Of a DNA stretch of 64,000 nt, positions 19,072 to 27,397 are shown piece by piece. Position numbers and translations under genes: made by a program. Origin of the DNA: Lysinibacter sp. HNR. GTDB taxonomy: Bacteria > Actinomycetota > Actinomycetes > Actinomycetales > Microbacteriaceae. Numbering within the stretch: the first letter of the stretch is position 1; each line of letters starts with the position of its first letter. The stretch is taken from positions 1,736,001-1,800,000 of the forward strand of contig NZ_CP121684.1 in NCBI RefSeq assembly GCF_029760935.1, in the 5' to 3' direction. The notes below the pieces were generated by a model. It ran no database searches. It was not told the origin of the DNA and saw only the letters and a list, made by a program, of their open reading frames with translations.

Positions 19072-20121
19072 CTAGCTAAAGGATCGTCCTTTCCGGGAGA
19101 CTAGGAGAATCATTTTTTCTAGCGCGTATACGGGATCTCTTCCGCCTCCCTTAAGCTGGGCGTCGGTATCTGCAATCGCACGAATACACTCCGCCAGACC
19201 GGCCTCTGTCCACCCATCGAGGTCTCGGCGAGCTCGATCAACCTGCCAGGGGGCCATCCCATGGGCACTGGCTAACTGTCCAGAGCTTCCACGAACCCCA
19301 TAGATTCTTCCCATCGTCCTCAGCTTGTTTGCAAATGCTGCAAGTAGGGGAATAGGCTCGGCTCCGCTAATGAGAGAGTGGCGGAGAAGAACTAGCGCCT
19401 CCCCGGGGCGCCCCGCGATGGCCGCGTCTGCCACGCGAAAAGCGTTGGTTTCAACCCGCCCGCCGTAGTACTTGTTAACAGTATCCTCAGTAATCTCATC
19501 GGCACTATCCGACATTAATTGGGAGCAGGCCGAAGCTAACTCGCCAATATCATCGGCAAACGCGGTGACAAGCGTCCGGAGGGCTCCCGGGGTAATCTTC
19601 ACCCGAGCTCGCTGAAACTCGGCCTGCGCAAACGCGTAACGTTCCGTATCCTTGGTGATTTCTGCACAGACAATCTCAATACCGTTTCCCTCGCCCCGAC
19701 GAACCGCGTCGAGGAGGGCTTTGCCTCGCACGCCTCCACCGTGCCGAAGCACCAGATAGGTGTCCTCTGCTGGCTCTTTCAGATATTTTTGTGCGTCCAG
19801 GAGGAATGCGTCGGTGCATTTTTCCACCCCAAACACCCGAATTAACCGGGGCTCAGCAAACAGGGAGGGACTCGCTAGCGTGGCGAGTTCTCCCGCGGCG
19901 TAGGAATCAGCGTTAATATCGCTGATCTCGATATCGGGATCTTCCACCTTAAGCATGTCACGCAGGAGCCTCAGGGAACGATCAGCTAAAAAAGGCTGTG
20001 TTCCCGAGACAAGTACCACGGGTTCGGGACGGATGCCACTCCAGTCTAATTGGGGAATTGCCACAACCGTTTTACCGCGCGCTTTGGTCGTTCCCTTGGT
20101 CGCTTTTTTTGCCACTGCCAC
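19072..20121 (-). CDS. holA: DNA polymerase III subunit delta
   Basis: A 349-residue clamp-loader subunit that opens the beta sliding clamp. The fold is seen in PVVLVSGTQPFLADRSLRLLRDML near residue 36 and ARRDLDGWTEAGLAECIRAIADTDAQLKGG near the C-terminus. A Lys/Thr/Ala-rich N-terminal extension of about 25 residues precedes it. In relatives holA follows comEC directly. Here a 6-kb carotenoid cluster plus a hypothetical gene lie between them. Confidence 0.94.
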   Translation of the reverse strand: MAVAKKATKGTTKARGKTVVAIPQLDWSGIRPEPVVLVSGTQPFLADRSLRLLRDMLKVEDPDIEISDINADSYAAGELATLASPSLFAEPRLIRVFGVEKCTDAFLLDAQKYLKEPAEDTYLVLRHGGGVRGKALLDAVRRGEGNGIEIVCAEITKDTERYAFAQAEFQRARVKITPGALRTLVTAFADDIGELASACSQLMSDSADEITEDTVNKYYGGRVETNAFRVADAAIAGRPGEALVLLRHSLISGAEPIPLLAAFANKLRTMGRIYGVRGSSGQLASAHGMAPWQVDRARRDLDGWTEAGLAECIRAIADTDAQLKGGGRDPVYALEKMILLVSRKGRSFS

Positions 20122-20197
20122 ACCCTCTATTCTAGGGGCGTCTCCTCTGTCTATATCCCGTGAAGATAAGTGAGGAACTCATATTCCTCGGGTGTTG

Positions 20198-20794
20198 TTA
20201 TCCATCTTTTTGTGAGCACTCGGGCAGGTAACGAAAAGCGTTAACGATGGCTTCCGGTGTTTTGCGAGGCGCATCCGCCACCTCGCTCAGTGCCCTGCTG
20301 CGCCCATCGGTGGTGACAACGACAAGAGGAATGCTTAACACATCACCGGGTGAGACCACCCGCACCGCAATTGACTGCCCCACGTTTAACTCGACGGCTG
20401 AATTGACGGTAGGAATCTCTGGCGTGTTAATACGCGACCAATAAAAGTCTCCCCCGCTAGCTCCGCTGTCAAAAACCTCAACGATTGTGATCGGTAAACG
20501 CCCTGTGTTTGTGATTACAGCGTCTTGAATCACAGAGGGGGCAATTCGAGCGCCGCCAAGTTCGATACAGGCCGTGGCACTGCTGCCGAACGTTGAGGTG
20601 AGTTCGTATCTCGAAGACGCGTCAAGGGCAACGTAGAGGCTCCAAGCCGCAATGGCGAGTGCAGTGATGGAGGCGGAAAGGGTTCCCCACCCCTGAACAA
20701 GGCGCTGCCTTCGTTCTCTTGTACTGTACCACCCCGTTCGGTTCTGTAGAGCAGGGCTGTTTTCTTCGGTGTTTTTATCAGTCGAGTTCTCCAT
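20198..20794 (-). CDS. Hypothetical single-pass membrane protein
   Basis: A 198-residue protein if translated from the ATG at 20794, which has AAAGGA nine bases upstream. A longer frame, starting at 20842, lacks such a site. The N-terminal 45 residues are polar, one membrane helix follows (about 46-66, SASITALAIAAWSLYVAL), and the remainder is a beta-rich domain with phrases such as VITNTGRLPITIVEVFDSG and NVGQSIAVRVVSPGDV. That suggests an Ig-like or exported domain outside the cell. I recognise no family. It sits between holA and the carotenoid promoter region. Confidence 0.7.
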   Translation of the reverse strand: MENSTDKNTEENSPALQNRTGWYSTRERRQRLVQGWGTLSASITALAIAAWSLYVALDASSRYELTSTFGSSATACIELGGARIAPSVIQDAVITNTGRLPITIVEVFDSGASGGDFYWSRINTPEIPTVNSAVELNVGQSIAVRVVSPGDVLSIPLVVVTTDGRSRALSEVADAPRKTPEAIVNAFRYLPECSQKDG

Positions 20795-20842
20795 CGTGGA
20801 GAATCCTTTCTTGCCTGTCAGCCGCGTAATATTCCCGCCCAA

Positions 20843-21276
20843 CCTGACGGTGATCTAGCGCAGTCAACACCGTTTTGCGGTTGAGTCAGTGCATCGGGAA
20901 GATAGCTGTGAAGCCCGATTGCTCATGCCGATTTTACGACGTGGCTCGCATCTACACAGTAGTGTAAATGTTCCTCAAACACCTGAAGAAATCATCCCAC
21001 CGTCGACCTCTCGAGAGTCATTTCACCCGGGGCATCGTGTGCAGCAATTGTATTAAGTCTAGGAATAGACCCCCTACCGTGCCACGCCCGGACGTTCGAT
21101 AACTTCGATCTCGGATCACTACCGTCCGGTATAGAGAGGCTGGCTGAGGCAGAAACCTCAACGCTCTCGGGAGATTGACGCACTAAGGACTACCACAATA
21201 GAGATTTCGCGCTTCCTAGATTGATAACGAAGATAGTAATCTGGGTAAGCCCACATAAGCACTTAGGAGGTAGTCG
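20843..21276. other. 434-bp intergenic region upstream of the carotenoid operon
   Basis: No convincing gene is present in this stretch; the short frames have no family resemblance. A possible promoter reads TTGACG (21175-21180) then TAGAGAT (21199-21205) with 18 bp between. The spacing is good and the -10 only fair. AGGAGG (21265-21270) is the ribosome-binding site of idi. No MarR/CrtR-type repressor gene, which often sits beside such clusters, is found here. Confidence 0.4.
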
Positions 21277-21816
21277 GTGGAACGAGTTGTCCTGCTTGGT
21301 CACCACGGCGAGGTAGTCGGAACTGCAGATAAGTCCACAGTACATAGCAAAAACACACCCCTCCACCTTGCTTTCTCCTGCTATGTGCTCGATCGAGAGG
21401 GGCATTTGTTGGTGACACGTCGGGCGCTTGTGAAGCCCACCTGGCCAGGTGTGTGGACGAATAGTTTCTGCGGCCACCCCGCTCCAGGCGAATCATTCGA
21501 GTCCGCAATCTTTCGCAGAGCAGCCGATGAGCTCGGTGCAGAACTTGAAGGATTATCGGTTGAGCTACCAGAATTCCGTTATCGCGCCGTCGACGCGAAT
21601 GGAATAGTCGAGAACGAACTCTGCCCTGTTTACACTGCCACCTTGAGGGGTCAGATCCGCCCCAATGCTACTGAAGTGGCCGAATGGGCATGGGTCTCGC
21701 CGCGATCTCTTACAGAGGCAGTCAGACTCGCACCATTCGCCTTTAGCCCTTGGCTTGTGATGCAACTCCCTCTGCTACTTGAAACGCTGGATTCATACAG
21801 AGGAGTAGCCACATGA
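21277..21816 (+). CDS. idi: Isopentenyl-diphosphate delta-isomerase, type I
   Basis: A 179-residue Nudix-fold enzyme that interconverts IPP and DMAPP, supplying the starter unit for carotenoid chains. It has the active-site Cys motif TNSFCGHP near residue 67 and the active-site Glu motif VENELCPVY near residue 115. The HLAFSCYVLD and TRRALVKPTWPGVW segments match type I enzymes. The start is GTG, with a perfect AGGAGG six bases upstream. It is first in the operon and overlaps crtE by 4 bp. Confidence 0.95.
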   Translation: MERVVLLGHHGEVVGTADKSTVHSKNTPLHLAFSCYVLDREGHLLVTRRALVKPTWPGVWTNSFCGHPAPGESFESAIFRRAADELGAELEGLSVELPEFRYRAVDANGIVENELCPVYTATLRGQIRPNATEVAEWAWVSPRSLTEAVRLAPFAFSPWLVMQLPLLLETLDSYRGVAT

Positions 21817-22940
21817 AGGCTGCTGCCACCGATAATCTGGCCCGTGAGAAACTACGTGGAACGATTAAACATGAGCTCGCGGAAATCTTCGCCCGGCAGA
21901 GCGCTGCAGCACAGGCGTATGGGAGTGAATTCTCGAAGCTTTGGTCAATTGCCACACAACACGTACTGGGCGGAAAGCTAGTCCGCCCAGTACTGATGAT
22001 GGAGACATATGACGCACTGGTGGAGGACAACCCTTCTCAGCAAGCTACCGATCGTTCGACAGTACTACGCATCGCTACCGCAATCGAAATACTGCACTAC
22101 TCGTTTCTCCTGCATGATGATGTGATTGACGGGGATCTCTTCCGACGTGGTCGCCGCAACCTTATCGGAACGCTCCTAGACGACGGTGTTAACCGTCTCT
22201 ATGGCGAGGTCTCTCAGAAAGGAAGAGAGGATACCGCGCTTCACTGGGCTCGTACCGGTGGAATCCTGATGGGTGATCTGCTATTAGCGGCCACTCACCA
22301 GTTGTTCGCCAGGGCGGAAGTGCCGCAAAAAATGCGTCTAAAACTGCTGGATCTGCTTGAACACAGCATTACTGAGTCGGTGGCGGGTGAGCAGTTAGAT
22401 GTCGGGCTCAGCGACGGGCTAATCATGCCCGACCTCAGCACGGTGCTCGCAATGTCCACACATAAAACTGCAACCTACACGTTTGAGTTACCTCTGCGAA
22501 CAGCCGCGATCATCGCCGGCACTACCCAAGAGCTTGAGAACAGCCTTGCGATGGCGGGTCGTTATCTCGGACTCGCCTTCCAGCTCCAAGATGACCTAAT
22601 CTCCACGTTTGGCGACTCCGAGGTTCACGGGAAGGACGCATTCTCTGATCTTCGTGAGAGAAAACAGACAACCATCATCTCGTATGCCAGGACGACCAGC
22701 ACATGGCCCTCAATCGAAGCCAATTTTGAGAATCCAAAGATCACCGTGGAAGTTGCCGAGCGAATACGAAGTCTACTCGACGAGTGCGGGGCAAAGAAAT
22801 TTGTGCGGAGCCTAATCGAAGAACAGACCTCAGCCCTGTACGAAGTGTTGGTAAATGCGCATAGTGCGCACTCTATTCCTCCAGGAGCGCGACGCCTCCT
22901 CCTTTCATATGCCTCTGAGCTTAAGGGGCGTGCAGCATGA
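21813..22940 (+). CDS. crtE: Geranylgeranyl diphosphate synthase
   Basis: A 375-residue trans-polyprenyl synthase. The first aspartate-rich motif is LLHDDVIDGD near residue 105, and the second is QLQDDLISTFGD near residue 256. The GKLVRP substrate site is near residue 52. It probably makes C20 GGPP for phytoene; longer products cannot be excluded without the residues before the first motif being modelled. The start overlaps the idi stop and the stop overlaps the crtB start (ATGA), so translation is coupled on both sides. Confidence 0.93.
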   Translation: MKAAATDNLAREKLRGTIKHELAEIFARQSAAAQAYGSEFSKLWSIATQHVLGGKLVRPVLMMETYDALVEDNPSQQATDRSTVLRIATAIEILHYSFLLHDDVIDGDLFRRGRRNLIGTLLDDGVNRLYGEVSQKGREDTALHWARTGGILMGDLLLAATHQLFARAEVPQKMRLKLLDLLEHSITESVAGEQLDVGLSDGLIMPDLSTVLAMSTHKTATYTFELPLRTAAIIAGTTQELENSLAMAGRYLGLAFQLQDDLISTFGDSEVHGKDAFSDLRERKQTTIISYARTTSTWPSIEANFENPKITVEVAERIRSLLDECGAKKFVRSLIEEQTSALYEVLVNAHSAHSIPPGARRLLLSYASELKGRAA

Positions 22941-23830
22941 CAAGCAACGATTCAGCGCTCCATCAATTCACACGAACAGCAGAGCTCGCAGCAGACGAGG
23001 TTATCACTGCATACTCCACCTCGTTCGGGTTGGCAACAAAACTCCTGGGTCGTCGCCACCGACAACACGTACGCAATATCTACGCGTTAGTGCGTATTGC
23101 AGATGAAATCGTCGATGGTGTTGCTTCAGAGGCGGGCCTGGGTGTACCCGAGCAGCAGCGTGTCCTCGACCGCTACGTCGAGGACACCTACTGCGCTATG
23201 CGAACAGGTTACTCGTGTGACCTAGTGATTCATGCATTCGCCTCTACCGCCCGCGCTGCTAGCATTGACGAGGCACTCGTGCGCCCCTTCTTCGAGTCCA
23301 TGTACCAGGACCTCTCGGGAGACCTGCACGCGCCGCTGGTCTTTGACGAGCAGGCTCACTCGCGCTATATCTACGGCTCCGCCGAGGTTGTAGGACTTAT
23401 GTGCCTACGCGTCTTCGTCCGAGACCGCAGGCTCGACGAGAGTCAGTGGCAGCAACTCGAATACGGTGCTCGCCAGCTCGGAGCGGCCTTCCAGAACATA
23501 AACTTTCTGCGCGACCTCGCCGACGATACAGATCGCCTTGGCCGCAGCTACCTGAGTAAAAACCCGCATCTCACAGATGAGGATCGTCTTCTATGGGTTC
23601 GCACCGTGCGATCCCAGTTAAAGAACGCGAGAGCCACTATAGCGCTGCTCCCCAAGGATTCTCGGGCGGCAGTGCGCAGTGCACTGGCGCTTTTTTCCGC
23701 TCTCACCGACCGTGTCGAGCGCACACCCGTGGAGGAACTCTACCGATCCCGGGTGCGCGTTCCCGACCTGCTGAAAGCTGCACTCGCAGCACGTGCGCTG
23801 CTCACTACCTGGCTGGAGCGGGACTCATGA
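22937..23830 (+). CDS. crtB: Phytoene synthase
   Basis: A 297-residue squalene/phytoene synthase that joins two GGPP molecules. Motifs are ATKLLGRRHRQHVRNIYALVR near residue 35 with the first acidic motif RIADEIVDG, and NFLRDLADDTDRLGRSYL near residue 190 as the second acidic motif. It overlaps crtE by 4 bp and crtI by 4 bp. The product is colourless phytoene, passed to CrtI. Confidence 0.95.
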   Translation: MTSNDSALHQFTRTAELAADEVITAYSTSFGLATKLLGRRHRQHVRNIYALVRIADEIVDGVASEAGLGVPEQQRVLDRYVEDTYCAMRTGYSCDLVIHAFASTARAASIDEALVRPFFESMYQDLSGDLHAPLVFDEQAHSRYIYGSAEVVGLMCLRVFVRDRRLDESQWQQLEYGARQLGAAFQNINFLRDLADDTDRLGRSYLSKNPHLTDEDRLLWVRTVRSQLKNARATIALLPKDSRAAVRSALALFSALTDRVERTPVEELYRSRVRVPDLLKAALAARALLTTWLERDS

Positions 23831-25437
23831 CTCGAACGATTGTCATCGGGGCCGGGGTTGCCGGACTAGCCACCGCTGCGCTTCTGGCGCAGGAAGGACA
23901 CGAGGTGAAACTGCTCGAGAAGAACTGTCGCGTTGGAGGGCGGGCAGGAGTACTTGAGCGCGATGGATTCCGATTCGACACCGGACCATCCTGGTATCTG
24001 ATGCCCAGGGTGTTCGATCGCTTCTTTGAGCTACTAGGTACGAACACGGCTGAACAGCTCGAACTTTCCTACCTCCAGCCCGGCTACCGTGTCTTCTCAG
24101 AACCCGGCGCTGACGGTCGACCTTCCGAGGCCGTCACGATCCCTTACGGAGCGAAGGCAGTGCTGGACGCCTTCGAGCGAATCGAGCCGGGAAGCGCTTG
24201 GAAGCTCAACGCCTACCTTAATTCAGCCCGCCACGCCACCAATATGGCCGAGAAATATTTCCTCTACAACCCCTTCACACGACCAAGCTCTCTCCTGCAC
24301 GGCGAGGTTCTCAGGGCGACACCGAAGCTGATAGGTCTGCTCTCGAGATCTCTTGAGTCCTATGTAGCAAAAAGATTCAAGCACCCCGTGTTGCGCCAAG
24401 TACTGGGCTATCCTGCTGTTTTCCTGGGAACCACCCCGGCTGATGCTCCAGCGATGTATCACCTCATGAGCGCGCTCGACCTCGACGAGGGAGTCCAATA
24501 TCCGATGGGTGGCTTCTGGCGTATCATCGAACGATTGGAAGCTCTCGCGCACGAAGCGGGGGTTCAGATAACAACTGGAGCAGAAGCAGTACGGATCACC
24601 ACTCGCGAATCACAGAACAAAAGGACGCGCAAGCGACACCGCGAGGTCACCGGTGTTGTGTGGCGCGACCTTTCTGGTTCCGAACACTACGCGTCGGCTG
24701 ACATCGTGGTGTCCGGGGCCGACCTGCACCACACTGAGACGAGCCTGCTCTCCGAATCCGATCGCAGCTACCCGGAGTCATGGTGGCAAAAACGTACCAG
24801 TGGTCCTGGCGCGGTCATCGTGATGCTCGGGGTCCGAGGCGAGTTGCCCGAGTTGCCCCACCACTCACTCTTTTTCGCTGAGGATTGGCAGGCGAACTTT
24901 GACGCAATCTTCGGCTCTTCACCCCGCATCCCTTCACCCGCGTCACTGTATGTTTGCAAGCCCAGCGCCACGGATCCGAACGCTGCGCCGGTAGGTCACG
25001 AGAACCTTTTCTTATTGATCCCTATTCCAGCAGATGCCAGTCTCGGAAGGGGGGGCAGCGACAGAATCGGAGACGATTTAATTGAGCGCACCGCCGACGC
25101 GGCGATCGATCAGGTCGCGTCCTGGGCCGGCATCGAGAACCTACCAGAGCGCATTGTCGTACGCGAAACCCTTGGACCGACGGACTTCTCCCGTGAGTAC
25201 AATTCCTGGCGGGGTGGCATGCTCGGGCCGGCCCATACTCTCAGCCAAAGCGCGATGTTCCGCGCACAGAACGCTTCAAAAAAGGTGTCAGGTTTGTACT
25301 ACGGCGGAGCGACAACAGCACCCGGAGTCGGCGTACCCATGTGCCTCATCAGCGCCGAACTCGTACTTAAGCGCATTCGCAATGATCACAGTCCAGGGCC
25401 ACTCCTCAGGCCGATGCGAACGAAGGAGGCAGTCTGA
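23827..25437 (+). CDS. crtI: Phytoene desaturase
   Basis: A 536-residue FAD enzyme that converts phytoene to lycopene. The dinucleotide-binding motif VIGAGVAGLATAALLAQEGHEV starts at residue 6, FDTGPSWYLMP follows near residue 52, and the C-terminal bacterial CrtI signature is GGATTAPGVGVPMCLISAEL near residue 497. I chose the ATG at 23827, which overlaps the crtB stop; the open frame continues upstream inside crtB, but that part is out of frame with crtB and has no family match. Confidence 0.95.
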   Translation: MTRTIVIGAGVAGLATAALLAQEGHEVKLLEKNCRVGGRAGVLERDGFRFDTGPSWYLMPRVFDRFFELLGTNTAEQLELSYLQPGYRVFSEPGADGRPSEAVTIPYGAKAVLDAFERIEPGSAWKLNAYLNSARHATNMAEKYFLYNPFTRPSSLLHGEVLRATPKLIGLLSRSLESYVAKRFKHPVLRQVLGYPAVFLGTTPADAPAMYHLMSALDLDEGVQYPMGGFWRIIERLEALAHEAGVQITTGAEAVRITTRESQNKRTRKRHREVTGVVWRDLSGSEHYASADIVVSGADLHHTETSLLSESDRSYPESWWQKRTSGPGAVIVMLGVRGELPELPHHSLFFAEDWQANFDAIFGSSPRIPSPASLYVCKPSATDPNAAPVGHENLFLLIPIPADASLGRGGSDRIGDDLIERTADAAIDQVASWAGIENLPERIVVRETLGPTDFSREYNSWRGGMLGPAHTLSQSAMFRAQNASKKVSGLYYGGATTAPGVGVPMCLISAELVLKRIRNDHSPGPLLRPMRTKEAV

Positions 25438-25766
25438 TGGGAGTGCTTTATCTCGCATCGCTGCTCACGGGGATTGGATGTATGCTCATCCTTGATCGCC
25501 GTTTCCGTCTGTTCTTCTGGCACGACCCGTTGGCTGCGATGATCATCACATCGTTGGGAACTGTTCTATTCCTGTTCTGGGACCTAGCAGGCATAGCCAC
25601 GGGAATCTTCCTGCGAGGCGACAGCATAATTGCAACCGGCATAGTACTCGCACCAGAGATGCCGATCGAAGAGCCTGTGTTCTTGATTTTCCTGGTGCTG
25701 TGCATCATGGTCGTCTACACGAGTGCGGTGCGGCTTCTCGGCCTGCGTACGAGGGACCGCGCATGA
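25437..25766 (+). CDS. crtYe: Lycopene cyclase subunit CrtYe
   Basis: A 109-residue protein with three membrane helices and the conserved segment PEMPIEEPVFLIFL near residue 77, the acidic motif of the heterodimeric C50 epsilon-cyclase. It acts with the CrtYf part encoded next to cyclise the ends of the flavuxanthin-type C50 chain. Its ATG overlaps the crtI stop and its TGA overlaps the next start. The short single-domain form is normal for Corynebacterium and Microbacteriaceae. Confidence 0.9.
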   Translation: MGVLYLASLLTGIGCMLILDRRFRLFFWHDPLAAMIITSLGTVLFLFWDLAGIATGIFLRGDSIIATGIVLAPEMPIEEPVFLIFLVLCIMVVYTSAVRLLGLRTRDRA

Positions 25767-26968
25767 GCTACCCTGCGCTCGCGCTCCTCGGCAGCGGACT
25801 CACACTGGTTTTGTCGCTGATAATCTTGGCTGTTGCAAAGCATCGCCGCAATCCGACGCTGACCAATCCGGGGAGCTTACGGCGTCACTGGAGCGCAATT
25901 GGCTTGACCGTGCTGGTGTTGTTCACACTCACCGCAATATTCGACAACCTCATGATTGGATCGGGCCTCTTTACCTACGCTCCCGAATACGTGGGGGGAT
26001 TGATGATTGGTCTTGTCCCCATCGAGGATTTCGCCTACCCACTCGCTGGCACGTTACTCTTGCCCTCACTCTGGATACTGTTACAACACGGCGGCGTGGC
26101 GCGGCGGCGCGGCTTCGCTCAGCTGATTCTCTCCTCTCGACCGGTGAGCTGGGTGAACACAGCTTTTCCTTTCGGGGCCGCCTATCTACTTACAACCCAT
26201 AATTTCGACTGGGTCTTCCTCGTGGGGAGTCTGTATTTCCTCATTCCCTACAATCTCGCTATGTACGGGATCAACGATGTTTTCGACTATGAGTCTGACC
26301 TCCGCAACCCTCGCAAGGGCGGCATAGAAGGAGCTCTGCTAGACCCACAGCTCCATCGCCCGATTCTCTGGACCGCCGCGATCATCAACCTACCCTTCCT
26401 AGCGCTGCTCGCTGCGGCCGGAGGCCCAAACACCTGGCTTGCACTCGGAGTGAGCGTCTTCGCGGTGATTGCATACTCTGTGAAGGGACTGCGCTTCAAA
26501 GAACGTCCGGTGCTCGACTCAATCACGTCCAGCACTCACTTTGTAAGCCCCGCACTGGTCGGGCTCACACTCGGAGGAGCAGATTTTAGCTCGCCTATCC
26601 TGCTCGTCCTAGGCGCTTTCTTCCTGTGGGGCATGGCTGCACACGCGTTCGGCGCGATCCAGGACATCGCCCCAGACCGCGATGCCGGCATTCACTCGAT
26701 AGCCACCGTCTTCGGCGCGCGCAGGACCGCTCGCTTCGCATTCGTGCTCTGGGTACTAGCCGGAACAACGATGCTCCTGACACCGTGGCCAGGACCGCTC
26801 GCCGGACTCATCGCAGTCCCCTACCTGCTGAACTGCGCCCCCTGGTTGAACCTCAGCGACGCTGACGCGCACCGCACGCATGCGGCCTGGCGTCGCTTCA
26901 TTTTCCTCAATTTCTTTTCCGGCTTTCTGGCGACACTCATCCTGATCATAGAGTGGAATATATCCTGA
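25763..26968 (+). CDS. CrtYf-CrtEb fusion: lycopene cyclase subunit plus lycopene elongase
   Basis: One uninterrupted 401-residue frame. Residues 1 to about 115 form a lycopene cyclase domain (VPIEDFAYPLAGTLLLPSLW with the family's PxEDxxY-like acidic motif). From about residue 124 the sequence is a UbiA-type prenyltransferase closely resembling CrtEb: SSRPVSWVNTAFPFGAAYLL, then MYGINDVFDYESDLRNPRKGG with the first Asp motif, and AIQDIAPDRDAGIHSIAT with the second. In Corynebacterium glutamicum these are separate genes. The product should convert lycopene to C50 flavuxanthin and, with CrtYe, decaprenoxanthin. The start overlaps the crtYe stop (ATGA). There is no internal stop or frame change at the junction. 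Confidence 0.92.
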   Translation: MSYPALALLGSGLTLVLSLIILAVAKHRRNPTLTNPGSLRRHWSAIGLTVLVLFTLTAIFDNLMIGSGLFTYAPEYVGGLMIGLVPIEDFAYPLAGTLLLPSLWILLQHGGVARRRGFAQLILSSRPVSWVNTAFPFGAAYLLTTHNFDWVFLVGSLYFLIPYNLAMYGINDVFDYESDLRNPRKGGIEGALLDPQLHRPILWTAAIINLPFLALLAAAGGPNTWLALGVSVFAVIAYSVKGLRFKERPVLDSITSSTHFVSPALVGLTLGGADFSSPILLVLGAFFLWGMAAHAFGAIQDIAPDRDAGIHSIATVFGARRTARFAFVLWVLAGTTMLLTPWPGPLAGLIAVPYLLNCAPWLNLSDADAHRTHAAWRRFIFLNFFSGFLATLILIIEWNIS

Positions 26969-27397
26969 CGATGAGACCCTGTTCCACAGCAGGTGCGCTC
27001 CTGGATCCAGACAATTACTAAGAACCTAATTCTGGACGCGTAGATGCTCATATAGCCTTACCACGAGGAGAACAAACAGGCCCCCTTGGCAGTAATCACT
27101 TCTTCCGCCCTCTAGAGATTTGTCCAGTAATAGCTGACTTCACAAGCATCAACCAGGAAGTTGTACGCTGGCTTGTGCGAGCGGCCCCACCGCGGAGGCG
27201 TTCGTGCGGATATCCAGCTACCCGGATCGTGATGAGCACAGCGCAAAATATGGGCCAGTACCTCAGCACGTCACGATAAGACCCAAATTACTCGCAGGAA
27301 TTTTACGATTCTCCCGGCATGACCACCAGTCATAAAAGCTTCCAAGCGCCTGAAAAATAATCCCGTGTGTGCTCTCTGGCAGAAGGGTACAACGACT
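26969..27397. other. 429-bp intergenic region between the carotenoid operon and comEC
   Basis: Nothing I recognise. There is no clear hairpin with a T run after the operon. A plus-strand frame of about 85 codons, ending at a TAA near 27280, is open but has no early start codon, no ribosome-binding site and no family match. It may be a remnant or chance. Confidence 0.35.

Noticed and set aside
20992-21183. Short minus-strand frame upstream of idi
   Set aside because: Composition is not protein-like and no regulator motif is visible.
23593-23826. Upstream extension of the crtI frame
   Set aside because: It runs inside crtB in another frame; the coupled ATG at 23827 gives the normal CrtI N-terminus.
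27020-27280. Open plus-strand frame of about 85 codons after the carotenoid operon
   Set aside because: No start codon until its end, no ribosome-binding site and no recognisable domain.
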